From CAZTHK01 sp964613215 (GTDB lineage: Bacteria; Krumholzibacteriota; Krumholzibacteriia; Krumholzibacteriales; CAZTHK01), in the NCBI GenBank assembly GCA_964613215.1, contig CAZTHK010000006.1:1-64000 (forward strand): a DNA stretch of 64,000 nt, given 5' to 3'. Positions within the stretch are counted from its first letter, which is position 1, and every line of letters starts with the position of its first letter. The notes under the pieces are model-generated. The model was not told the origin of the DNA. It did no database searches and worked only from the letters and a program-made list of their open reading frames with translations. Below are positions 8,139-18,300 of this stretch, piece by piece. The translations under genes were made by a program, and so were the position numbers.

Positions 8139-10097
8139 ATGTTGAAATACTTAAAGTTAGCTATTATTACAGTATTTATTTGCGGGTCTGCCGGCCTCCA
8201 GCCGCTGCATGCCCAGTGGACCGATGACGGGATTTCGCTGGGAGATGCCAGCGGAGCCCAGGACACTCCTGCGATCACCGCCGACAGTACCGGCGGAGCG
8301 GTGATAGTATGGAGGGATGCGCGTCCCGCTGTTAATACCGATATCTACGCCCAGGGAGTAACGGCGGACGGTTCCATCAGGTGGTATCCCCAGGGGATGC
8401 CGGTATGTACCGCTTCAAACTCGCAGTCCGCCCCCATGGTGATAGCGGACGGGACGGGCGGAACCATAGTGGTATGGCAGGACAGCCGGTCAGGCAGCAC
8501 CCTGGATATCTACGCCCAGAAGCTGAGCACCATCGGTTATATCCAGTGGGGGACCGACGGGGTGGCGATCTGTACCGGCCAGACCGGTCTCAGCCTGGGC
8601 GATGTTGTATCCGACGGTGCCGGCGGAGCAATAATAACCTGGTATGACAGAAGAAACTTCTACAGCGACATCTTCGTCCAGAGGATAGCCTCCAACGGTT
8701 CGGTAATGTGGACCAGCGGTGGGGTGGCCGTCTGCACCGCAGACATGCATCAGCAGAATCCGGTGCTTGCCCCGGACGGGGCCAATGGTGCGATCATCGC
8801 CTGGGAGGACCGCCGCAACGGCGGCTACGATATCTACGCCCAGCGGGTGGATTCGGATGGCTCGCCCCAGTGGACCGATGACGGCGTGGTGATCTGCGAC
8901 AGCGGGGATAATCAGATGACCCCCCGGATAGTGGAGGACGGATCGGGAGGGGCGGTTGTCGCATGGTCGGACCGCCGCAACACCATGGATTTCGACATCT
9001 TCGCCCAGAGGGTCAACTCCACCGGCGTACTCCAGTGGGGCTACGGCACTCCGGTCTCGGCATGGATGAATGACCAGAAGAACTGCCGGCTGGTTCATAT
9101 CGGCTCGGGACAGGCCATAGTGACCTGGGAGGATGGCCGCAGCGGAAGCTCCAGCGATATCTATGCCCAGAAGCTCGATTCCGGCGGAACCTGCCAGTGG
9201 ACCTCCAACGGGGTGGTGGTATGCGATTCGGATGGAGACCAGGAAAATGCCGTAATAGCCGCCAATGGCTCGGGTGGTGCATTCATATCCTGGGACGATG
9301 AGAGAAACGGCACGGATAATATCAACATATGCGCCCAGAATATAGATTCCGGCGGGAACTCCCTCTGGGCTTCAGGCGGAGTGGCCATGTGCGATGCTTC
9401 GGCAAACCAGCACCAGGGAGTCATCTCCGGTGACGGATCGGAGGGTATGTTCCTGGCCTGGACCGACAACCGCAGCGGAACCGGCAAGGCCTATGCTCAC
9501 AGGGTTGATGATACAGGCAATATCCCAACTGCCACCCTCCTTCAGAATTACTCCGTAGAATCCGGCGCAACCGGCATTACTATTCACTGGTCCCTCTCGG
9601 AGATCGACCCGGGGGTAAACTTCAGGATCTTCCGGGCAGGAGAACCCTTCCTGAAATTCGAAGAGATCCGGACGGATGGCATGGTTGAGGAGGGCCTGTC
9701 ATTTTCCTTTATCGACAGAACCTGCAAGCCTGGAATAAGTTACCATTACCGGATCTTTTACGGTGATGCAATTGGCAGCAATCTTCTCTTTCAGGCGGGC
9801 CCGGTAACCGTTCCGGTCGAAACTCTGGCTCTGCATCAGAACCGCCCCAATCCATTCAATCCCAGCACGGTGATATATTATACATTGGCTCAAAGGCGCA
9901 AAGTCAGGCTAGAAGTATTCGATGTGAAGGGCTGCCTGATAAGGGTGCTGGCGGACGAATGGAAAAGCGGGGGCAACCACAACGTGGTATGGAACGGCAG
10001 GGATGAGCAGGGAACTTCAGTTGCCTCGGGAGTCTACTTCTACCGCCTCACCGCCGGCAAGAAGACACTTACCAGGAGGATGGTGCTGCTGAGGTAG
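8139..10097 (+). CDS. Secreted eight-repeat protein with C-terminal sorting tail
   Basis: A 652-residue protein with signal peptide ending LHAQ (residue 26). Eight tandem repeats of about 55 residues follow, each with the pattern GGAxxxWxDxRxxxxDIYAQxxxxxGxxxW, probably blades of a propeller-like fold. A linker is followed by a FnIII-like region and a C-terminal NRPNPFNPST ... GVYFYRL ... MVLLR tail, the FlgD-like / type IX-type sorting domain. I start at 8139, not the upstream ATG at 8010, because the signal peptide begins there and GCAGGGAG lies upstream. It probably acts outside the cell or on its surface; binding partner unknown. Confidence 0.85.
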   Translation: MLKYLKLAIITVFICGSAGLQPLHAQWTDDGISLGDASGAQDTPAITADSTGGAVIVWRDARPAVNTDIYAQGVTADGSIRWYPQGMPVCTASNSQSAPMVIADGTGGTIVVWQDSRSGSTLDIYAQKLSTIGYIQWGTDGVAICTGQTGLSLGDVVSDGAGGAIITWYDRRNFYSDIFVQRIASNGSVMWTSGGVAVCTADMHQQNPVLAPDGANGAIIAWEDRRNGGYDIYAQRVDSDGSPQWTDDGVVICDSGDNQMTPRIVEDGSGGAVVAWSDRRNTMDFDIFAQRVNSTGVLQWGYGTPVSAWMNDQKNCRLVHIGSGQAIVTWEDGRSGSSSDIYAQKLDSGGTCQWTSNGVVVCDSDGDQENAVIAANGSGGAFISWDDERNGTDNINICAQNIDSGGNSLWASGGVAMCDASANQHQGVISGDGSEGMFLAWTDNRSGTGKAYAHRVDDTGNIPTATLLQNYSVESGATGITIHWSLSEIDPGVNFRIFRAGEPFLKFEEIRTDGMVEEGLSFSFIDRTCKPGISYHYRIFYGDAIGSNLLFQAGPVTVPVETLALHQNRPNPFNPSTVIYYTLAQRRKVRLEVFDVKGCLIRVLADEWKSGGNHNVVWNGRDEQGTSVASGVYFYRLTAGKKTLTRRMVLLR

Positions 10098-10261
10098 GTT
10101 TTCGGGGAAAAGCCCAGACACTTTCATCTCAGCCGGAAATTATCAACATGGACAAGAACCAATACCGATAATATTATTGTCTCTCTTCTATGTATAAGAA
10201 TTCGGCATTGGATCTTCCAGGTTATCTGTAAAATCATCTAACCTGAATAATTCATAAAAAA

Positions 10262-10572
10262 TAGCAGTTTCCTTTTGTAACTAACTGTAATAGAATACAG
10301 TTATGAATAAATTCCAACATCAAACAAAGGAAACTACTATGATTAAAGATCACCAGGTTAATCTTTCCTTTGCAAGCATTCCCGGGGAAAAAAGTAAACG
10401 CTGGTTTTGATGGTGGTGTTGTTGCCAGTGATACGGGAGCGTTGTTTCTTCGTAAAATAGAGAAAGGCATAGGTGTAATACGGTGTCTTGCATCAGGGAT
10501 CCTGTGCCAGTCATAGAAATAGAACTTGACGGTGAATACCCCATCGTTTTACCATCGGAATCAAGTTTATGA
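10262..10572 (+). mobile_element. IS1380-type insertion sequence remnant
   Basis: An imperfect inverted repeat (10262-10277 with 10325-10339; TAGCAGTTTCCTTT and AAAGGAAACTACTA) with a smaller hairpin inside (10283-10289 with 10296-10302) precedes a broken transposase gene. The rest of the element, normally about 1.7 kb, is missing; the following lipoprotein gene starts only 36 bp later. Confidence 0.55.
10339..10572 (+). pseudogene. Truncated IS1380-family transposase
   Basis: Starts MIKDHQVNLSFASIPGEK, then after a single-base shift in a run of six A (10388-10393) reads on as NAGFDGGVVASDTGALFLRKIEKGIGVIRCLA, the conserved N-terminal FDGG...LTSDGGALLLREIE-type region of IS1380 transposases. 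A second frame change leads to RDPVPVIEIELDGEYPIVLPSE and a stop. The catalytic DDE core is absent, so it cannot move itself. Confidence 0.7.
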
Positions 10573-10608
10573 ATTATTCGGGTTGAAAACTTTTGAGAAG
10601 AGGAGATA

Positions 10609-11052
10609 ATGCAGAGAAAGATAGTTATTTTGAGTTTCTTTCTGACTGTTGTTTTAATTATTTCATGCAGCAGTCAAAAAGCGGTAAAAACAATTGAGGT
10701 CTTTCACAAGGCCAAAGACCCTGCCATGAAAACCCTGGAGAGGGTTAAACCGGTGGTGAATGATTACCGGGACGAGTACAAGATAACCTGCCATGTTATT
10801 ACCGATCCCGAGAATGAAGCCCTGATCGAGAAGTATAACCTGCCGGAGACACACTTTCCCTTCGCCGTGGTTATCAACGGAAAGTTCTCGGCAAAAATCG
10901 ATGGGAAAAAGATTGATTTCGCACACTTCCCCCTGTTCATGCACGGGATCGGCAGGCACGAGGGGAACTGGTCGCTGGAAGCACTGGAAAAGGTGCTGGA
11001 GGACAACTCCCTGCTGATGGAGGAGAACATCCTGCCCGAGATCGAACATTAG
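10609..11052 (+). CDS. Thioredoxin-fold-like lipoprotein lacking CxxC
   Basis: A 147-residue lipoprotein (lipobox LIISC, Cys20). The mature part resembles a thioredoxin fold: strand TIEVFHK, then a helix, ITCHVITDPENEALIEKYNL and a likely cis-proline segment HFPFAVVINGK. The usual CxxC active site is replaced by KDPAMK, so it is unlikely to be a redox enzyme and may be a binding or structural version. The fold call is pattern-based. GAGGAGAT immediately upstream supports the start. No operon partner. Confidence 0.7.
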   Translation: MQRKIVILSFFLTVVLIISCSSQKAVKTIEVFHKAKDPAMKTLERVKPVVNDYRDEYKITCHVITDPENEALIEKYNLPETHFPFAVVINGKFSAKIDGKKIDFAHFPLFMHGIGRHEGNWSLEALEKVLEDNSLLMEENILPEIEH

Positions 11053-11215
11053 GAGGATGAAACGGAGTGTGAGGAGTAAGTTTACCCCGTTTATACCGAA
11101 CCATCTTTTTTATGCCGGTATGGGAAATTTCGGGATTGAAATTATTCCTGAGCCGAAACGGTTTCTCCCTCTGATTGCATAATTATCCCCTTTCAGAGGA
11201 AACGCCTTGAATTAA

Positions 11216-14200
11216 TTATCTTATCCTCACCCGGTAGATGATTCTGCCCTCCCTGCCACTCTCCAGAATAAATGGATTCTGCCTGGACAGGGTGATACGG
11301 AGCAGCCGGTCTGACGAATCAAACATCGCTTCATCGGCGTCGGTGGGATCGGCGGTGAGATACACGCTGCTGCCATTCATCACCCACTCGATATCCTGAC
11401 CGGGTCCGAAGGCGTCCGTAACCAGCTCCACCGATTCGCTGACCGGATCGATTATCTCTATCTCTGTGACATCCTCCACCCCGGGGTTGGTGAAAACGAT
11501 GGTATAGGTCAGCACATCCCCCGGCCGGGCCCGATCCAGGTCTACGTTCTTTGTCAGCCTCAGCAGCCCGCTGGCCCTGGCCAGTACAGCCACCCGGTCG
11601 GTGACTGATGAGCGGGCTGTTATGGCGGTGCCGCTCAAGGTCTGCTCCAGCAGGAATGTGACCGGGCCGCTGGTTCCGGGGGAGGCCTGGGAGGGAATAA
11701 ACACCCTTACCAGTATGTGAACCACATCCCTTCCGGGAACAGCGGGGTCAAGGTCGAGGTGGGCTGAGGTCAGCCTGGTGTCTCCTCGGTCAACTTTTCC
11801 GTCGGCATTGACATCCCGGTAGTATACATCCACCCATCCGTCTGGAAGAGATGAGGTGAGAAGGGCCTGCCCGGAGGTGCCCGCTGTAATAATGTGAGGT
11901 ATATCCACATAACCACCTGCGTTGGTGCTCAAGTCCGCCTCCGGCTGTATGGAGGGGGCTCCTACATCGGCGAAGTAGACCCGAACGGTATCCCCCGCAG
12001 AGGGAGCACCGACGGTGACCGTATCGGGGGTAATGCTTATCATCCCGGAGGGGGTGGATTCTATTAGATCCCGGGCAGCACCTGAAGGCACTTCGAAGAC
12101 AAAACTCCCGTCAGGTTCTGTAAGGCGGCTTATCCATCCCGTCCCCTCAGAGCACATAACCGTCACCTCCGGCCATCCCTCCTCGCCGGAGTCAGGAGAA
12201 CCATCATGATCCACGTCGTCGAACACTCTTCCTGTAATCCATGAGCCGGTGGCAATCTCGAGCAGCACACTGTCCTCCAGGTGGCGGGAGAGACCCACCG
12301 CATCTATTATTACATGATTTCTCAGTTCACAGCCGGCAGGTATCTGAACCTTTACGGTGAAGATCAGAGAAGAGTCAGGTTCTATCACCTCTGTAACCAG
12401 GGGCGAGCTGTAATCACCGGTTCCGTCCGAGAGCACCACTGATCCGGCCGGCCAGCCGTCCGGACGCTCCCAGCTTACCCTGAAGGAATCGGGGAAACCT
12501 CCCCGGTTTACCACCTCCAGAGATGCGGTGACCGGGCTGCCTCCGTCGCCGGAGATAATCGCCCTGCCCCCCTCTCCGGTTCCCGCCGGAGCGGTATCCA
12601 GAGCACCCTCTCCATCTATTACCAGATCCACCCTGGGAGGCGGATTGATGTGCAGGTGGGCTGTAACGCTCTCTGTGTTGGTTGTATCGATGGTGGAGAT
12701 GATATCCAGGATGTAATCGGAGTCTCCCTCTGCAGCACTGGTGGGAACAGTTACCCTGAAGGGCAGAAGGATGGAAGCCCCGGCCGCTATTTCAACTGTG
12801 GTGTAAGGGGATGAATTCCCATCCAGCTCAGCAGTCCAGCCGGCAAAGCTGTTCCATGAAACGGTGTAACTCTCCTCCTCCCCTCCCTGATTCTGAAGCT
12901 CCAGGGTAAAGTTCACCGTCCGGCCGCCTATGGTGCTCTGCCCAGACCATCCTCCGTCTCCGTTTCCGGGAGAGCCGAACACCTCGTCGCCGTCCCCGTC
13001 TATCAGGGCATCCACGATATGGGGAGGGGTCACAAAGACCCTGCCACTGACACTGTCCACTATGTACTGCTTGTTGGTCTTTCTGGCATCGAATATAACA
13101 TCGAACATCCCTCCGACGCATCCTTCCGGAATTCTTACCTCCATGATATAGCTGCCGGCGGCAATACCCAGCATGGTGGAGGTGGAATCACCTATCACCA
13201 CCTCCCACCCCGACGGGGTGGTCCAATGGCAGTCGAACAGGTTTTCTCCCCCCTGGTTCTGAACATCCAGGGAGAAATATATAGTATCGCCGGGACTGGC
13301 AGATTGCACCGAACTTCCCCCCAGGCCTGTCTCCAGGGGCCCGTAGGTGTCGTCCCCATTGCCGTCTATGACTACATCCACTTCATTGCCGGAGCTTACC
13401 GTTATAGCTGGAGTGACACTCTCGCACACCGTGGCATCCACCTGTGATACTGCATCCAGTATGGACTGGTAGGTATCGAAGGAAGCCCCTCCGGGTATGG
13501 TTATACCCAGGGTGTAGCTTCTCTGGCTGAAGGGCTGAAATGCCGGGGTGTTCCAGGGGAAGGTATGATCGGTTGAACCGTCATTGATAACCGCAGTCCA
13601 GCCGTTCCCCGGGGTGGTCCAGTCGAGCATGAAGGAGTCTACCACTGCTCCCTCATTCTGGACCACCACCGGGAAATATATGGTGCTGCCCCGTGAACCG
13701 GCTATGGTGCTGCTGCCCCCCAGCCCGGAGCCGGTATCATCTATTATGTCATCTCCGCTTCCGCAGATGATCATATCCACCCGGGGAGCCTTTACCCTGG
13801 ATACCGCTTCCACTCCGTCCCTTCGGAGGGTGTCGGAGAGGGAGTAGGCATACACCATGGTGCTGTAGTCGCCCCCTGAGATACCAGCCGGGATGGTAAC
13901 CCTGAGGGTATACTGCCTTGAATCCCCCGCATCGATGGTGCCGGTGGTGAACATACCCGGGTGAACCACCGCACCCTCCTCTATCACAGCCGAGAGGGGC
14001 GACCCGGCATGGAACCATACCCGGAATGAGTCGGCATCCACACCGGCGTTTACCAGATCTACCAGGAAGGCAACCTGGGTGTCCGGTGGCGCCTCCCGGT
14101 AGGATATTCCTCCGCCTCCATCCGGATCGATCACACCGAAACCGTTCGAATCTATGGCCAGGTCGGTGAGATGATCGGAGGGAACCACATTGGTTACAAG

Positions 14201-15313
14201 CTCCACACTGTCGAACCGGTTACCGTGGGAGACCGATACCGCATCCAGTATGCTTGAGTAACCGCCCAGCCCCCCGCCTGCCGGGATGGTTATCTCCACC
14301 TGTGCCTGTATGGTTGATCCGGCCGGTATAGCCGGGGTGGTCCAGGGGAAGGGGTAGTCTGTCCCTCCATAGCTTATAATCCCGGTCCAGCCGGACGGGA
14401 GGGAGAGGGTGAGCCGGTAGGAATCACTGTCATTACCCTCATTTTCGATATCCAGGGTGTAGGAGCAGGTTTCACCGGCCTCCCCGCTGTTGCCGGAGCT
14501 TCCTCCATCTCCGCTTCCCGGTGCTCCGAACATGTCATCCCCTGCTCCATCCACCGCCAGATCCACGAACTTCCGGTATACCAGAGAAACATCATCCACG
14601 AAGGTCCAGGTCTCGTACAGGTTGTCGTAGAGATTCTCCTGGCGGAAGTATATCCTTACCGTACTGCCTGCGTAGCCGGTCATGTCGTAACCGGCCGGAC
14701 CGGCGCCGTCGTCCTCTATCCAGCCGCTGTCCTTGAACTGATTGTTCCACTCGCTGAAGGCATAGGTTACCACCGTCTCCAGCAAACTGCCGGAGGTGTT
14801 CCTAATCTGTGCCCTGAAAGGATCGTACTGGAGGCCGTCATAGCCCTGCTGCCGGAACTTGAAGTAGAGGGTGGCTCCGGAGATATTGGACGGAATGGAC
14901 ACATCCTGATACATGAATCCCATCCGGTTCCTTCTCTGGGGGGTGTACTTGAATCCCAGCAGAGCGGAGTAGTTGCCGCTGAAGGGGAGATCCAGCGCCA
15001 CCCGGTGGTCGGCCCAGTTGGGATTGGTCCAACCCCATGTGCTTCCCGCCCCGTGAGTCCAGTCGCTGTGGAAGTACCCGGCCTCGAAACCGCCCCCATT
15101 GATCAGCTCGCCTCCCCGCAGCGGTGACGAGATCAGAACCAGGGCGGCAATCATACCGGCGGCAAGCGTTAATAATCCGGATGCAGAGACAGAACCGGCT
15201 GTGGATTTATCTGTATATGCGGCGGGAAATCTCTCCGTATCCTCTGCCCCACTCCGGCTTCTGATAATGCTCCTCAAGTTATTTATCATCCCCGGGCTTA
15301 TCAATCTCTCCAC
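11216..15313 (-). CDS. Giant repeat surface protein with terminal DUF11 domain
   Basis: A 1365-residue protein. A long N-terminus precedes a hydrophobic export segment (about residues 47-65), then a jelly-roll-like domain ending VDDVSLVYR (about 70-230). Six repeats of roughly 130 residues follow, each opening VDxxIDGxGDDxxG..GxGGxS and holding a NxGxxxDSFxxxWxxPxGW beta sandwich. Then come an SdrD-B-like domain (GRVFDDVDHDGSPDSGEEG) and a final DUF11 domain (LTKNVDLDRARPGDVLTYTIVFTNPG). The Asp-rich turns suggest calcium binding. It is last in a minus-strand cluster and its start overlaps the upstream gene by 13 bp; a start at 15289 is also possible. No sorting tail or anchor is seen. Confidence 0.8.
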   Translation of the reverse strand: MERLISPGMINNLRSIIRSRSGAEDTERFPAAYTDKSTAGSVSASGLLTLAAGMIAALVLISSPLRGGELINGGGFEAGYFHSDWTHGAGSTWGWTNPNWADHRVALDLPFSGNYSALLGFKYTPQRRNRMGFMYQDVSIPSNISGATLYFKFRQQGYDGLQYDPFRAQIRNTSGSLLETVVTYAFSEWNNQFKDSGWIEDDGAGPAGYDMTGYAGSTVRIYFRQENLYDNLYETWTFVDDVSLVYRKFVDLAVDGAGDDMFGAPGSGDGGSSGNSGEAGETCSYTLDIENEGNDSDSYRLTLSLPSGWTGIISYGGTDYPFPWTTPAIPAGSTIQAQVEITIPAGGGLGGYSSILDAVSVSHGNRFDSVELVTNVVPSDHLTDLAIDSNGFGVIDPDGGGGISYREAPPDTQVAFLVDLVNAGVDADSFRVWFHAGSPLSAVIEEGAVVHPGMFTTGTIDAGDSRQYTLRVTIPAGISGGDYSTMVYAYSLSDTLRRDGVEAVSRVKAPRVDMIICGSGDDIIDDTGSGLGGSSTIAGSRGSTIYFPVVVQNEGAVVDSFMLDWTTPGNGWTAVINDGSTDHTFPWNTPAFQPFSQRSYTLGITIPGGASFDTYQSILDAVSQVDATVCESVTPAITVSSGNEVDVVIDGNGDDTYGPLETGLGGSSVQSASPGDTIYFSLDVQNQGGENLFDCHWTTPSGWEVVIGDSTSTMLGIAAGSYIMEVRIPEGCVGGMFDVIFDARKTNKQYIVDSVSGRVFVTPPHIVDALIDGDGDEVFGSPGNGDGGWSGQSTIGGRTVNFTLELQNQGGEEESYTVSWNSFAGWTAELDGNSSPYTTVEIAAGASILLPFRVTVPTSAAEGDSDYILDIISTIDTTNTESVTAHLHINPPPRVDLVIDGEGALDTAPAGTGEGGRAIISGDGGSPVTASLEVVNRGGFPDSFRVSWERPDGWPAGSVVLSDGTGDYSSPLVTEVIEPDSSLIFTVKVQIPAGCELRNHVIIDAVGLSRHLEDSVLLEIATGSWITGRVFDDVDHDGSPDSGEEGWPEVTVMCSEGTGWISRLTEPDGSFVFEVPSGAARDLIESTPSGMISITPDTVTVGAPSAGDTVRVYFADVGAPSIQPEADLSTNAGGYVDIPHIITAGTSGQALLTSSLPDGWVDVYYRDVNADGKVDRGDTRLTSAHLDLDPAVPGRDVVHILVRVFIPSQASPGTSGPVTFLLEQTLSGTAITARSSVTDRVAVLARASGLLRLTKNVDLDRARPGDVLTYTIVFTNPGVEDVTEIEIIDPVSESVELVTDAFGPGQDIEWVMNGSSVYLTADPTDADEAMFDSSDRLLRITLSRQNPFILESGREGRIIYRVRIR

Positions 15314-18300
15314 CCCCTGATTGCATTCTCGTAGAAATATCCCAGCAGCTTCTCGTTGAACTTCATCCTGAGCCTTATATATATGCCATCCGTATCGAAC
15401 TGGTTGACCGGGGTATCACTGTCCATATGTCCCCCGAACTGATACCCTGCCCCCGCCCACAGCTTACCCGCCAGCCTGCGGCCCAGCTCGATCGCGCCAC
15501 CGTAGCGGACTGTGCGGGTCTCCCTCTGGTGGACCAGCCGTCCGGTCAGGCCTACATCCCAGACCCTGCCAAATACCTTTATCACCCGGCCCTGATACAT
15601 GAAGGATGAGGCGGAGGCGGTGTAAGACTTGAAGGTATTCCTCACCCACCTGGTGGCAAACTTACCCTCTACCTCATAGCCGCCTCCGGCCTGGTAGTTG
15701 GCCTCCAGGGAGGAGGTGAAATCCCAGTCCACCGCTCCCGGGTGGGCTGGGCTGTTCTTTTCATAACGAAGCCGCCACAGGGATAGCAGGGTCAGGGGCC
15801 CGCCCCGGCGGGGGCGGAAGGACAGCCCTGCAGTCGATTTGCCCTTTACCCGGTCAGCCTCGATCTCCTCATCGGCATACCACAGCTCCCCCCTGGTCAG
15901 GCCGGACCATCTCTCGCTCATCCGCTTGATTCCTCCCAATCCCACCAGGTGCTTTCGTCTATCTTCTTCTATTCTTATCTGGTACTCCCCCTTCAGCCGG
16001 TACTCTCCCTGAGCAGGGGTATACAGCCAGCCGGTCCTGAAGGCGGTAAAATCGTCGGCGGCTCTCCCGCTCACCGTCTGATGCCTCTCGGCCGAGAAGG
16101 TGGAGGTGAGATGTTCGGTCAGGGAGAACTCATTTTCCATTCCGATTATGGCCTGCCCCCTCTGCCCGCTCATGGCTCCCTCCAGGCGGTATCTCGAGAA
16201 CAGGTGAAGATCCTTACCCTCCCCCGATTCCAGACCGATCTGGGTAAGATGCCTGGTGCCGGTTCTGCTCCCCGTTCTGTACTCGTGCTTCAGCACCGCC
16301 GCCAGTGACTTCCATATCGTTCTGGATATATCGGCCTGCAGCCGGTTGGGATACTCCTGCACCTCCTCTCCGTCAAGGATCTGATCGTACTCTATTCGGG
16401 CTCCGGTCTTCTCCCCCTGATATCCCGCCCCGGCCAGCAGCAGCACCGCCGACCGGTCTCCGTTACGGTTGTCGCTGTGGGAGGCGTAACCGAATCCGGT
16501 CCTGCCGGTAATGGCTCCATCCCGGTACAGGCCCACCAGGTGAGTGTATTTCTTCTTCTCATTCCTCTCCCTGAAGCTGTGCCGGAACCCCTTCGCTTCC
16601 AGGGCAAGATCATCCCTCACCCTCCAGTCCGCATCCGCCCCCAGCTTTTTGCTCCCCAGCTCGGTCTTACCCCCCGAGAAGGATTGATTGAAAAAGTTAT
16701 CATCGATATCCCGGTAGTAGGTGCTCCATTTCAGGGCCTCCCCGTGATCCCCCCGCAGTTTCATCCGGAATGCATCTCCCCCCCCCTGAAGGTACCTGTC
16801 ACTGTGAGCATACTCGCTCTCCACGGAGAGAAAGGAGTTCAGGCTGCCGGAGAGATCCATCCCCACCAGGGAGGAGTTCTCCGCTCCCTCCTCCTCCAGC
16901 ACTGCGGTGCCGCCCACGGTAATACTGTCCGTGATATCCACCGAGGTTCTCAGCCCGTATATATGGTTATCATTGCTGGAAGTCTTGTATTCATAACTTA
17001 CCACTATGGTAACCGGATTAAGATCATCATCTGTTACCGCCACCGGCTTCTTGAACAGTATACTGCCGTCCATGTAATTAATGTCGTAGTCGCGGTTGAT
17101 CTTCTTGTAGTCCACCCGCACTATCTCCTCCGGCCGGTAGCGGTCCCTCACCTCTATCCTCACCTTTTCGCTGTTCTCCACTATGGGGTAGTGCTCCAGA
17201 AAGTAGAACCCGCTGGTGCCGTCGGCCGGTATCTCCTCCTGGCAGGTAACCTGGTCGGTTCTGGTTACAAAGGCCCTGACCCTGCCCCTGCCGACATATC
17301 CCTCCCCCTTCACTCCGTTGAATGACCGGTGGTAACGGGTGAACTCGGTGGAACGCAGGCCGGTACGGAAATCACCCAGCATGGCGGAATAGTTCCTGTG
17401 ATCCAGCTTCAGGTAGGTCCCGCTGCGGGAGGAGGTATTGAACTCCAGTTCACTGGCATCCCCGTATACGGGATAGTACTTCTCCGGCTCTATCCTCCGG
17501 AACAGCCGGTCCTCCCGGATGGGCCTGGTGTTGACCGCACAGGTGAGCAGGTGTTCGCCTCTGACCTCTCCCTTTCCGTAGAATGAAATCTGCCCCTCCG
17601 CGAACAGGCCGTCATGATAACGCTCCCTGGTACCGCAGGTATTTCCGCTGCCGGAGAAATGGCTGTAACCGGCCTTTCCCTCCCCGAAGCCGAGCAGGAA
17701 CCAGTCCCTGGGGGAGGACAGATATGCTACCCCCATGCCGGCTCTGAACCGGCCGTGGGAGAGATATATCCGGGCCCTCCTGCTGGTATGGGAGGGAGGC
17801 AGCTCCAGCACCACCTTTCCTTCCGAGGTGGGTACCTGCACACCCTCCCGGTTGGGGTTCCTGTCCAGGCCGCCGGTCAGGTCAGGCGGTCCCTCCACCT
17901 CCATGAATATCCCGTCCCGTACCGGCAATCCACTCTCATCCCTGACCAGAAAGATCAACAGGGGGGATGTACGGCCGTCCGCAGAGACAGATACCATATC
18001 CCTCTCGGTTACGATCCCGTCGATTCTCCCGGCAAGATATACATTCCTCACACACTTCTGGCAATTTCCCCCGAACTGCCGGCAGACCACCAGTATCCTG
18101 TTTTTGCCCGGTTTTATCCTGACTCCGTAGAAGATAACCTGTATGGTCCCCTTTCTGATATCCACCTGCTTCTGGCCTATCTTCTCCCTTCCCACCGGGA
18201 TGTCATCTACATACAGCTCCACAGTGGAACCCAGGGGGGAAGAAACAGTCACATCTATCTGGTCCCTGTCCCGGAACACCCTTCCCTCCGCAGGCTTCAC

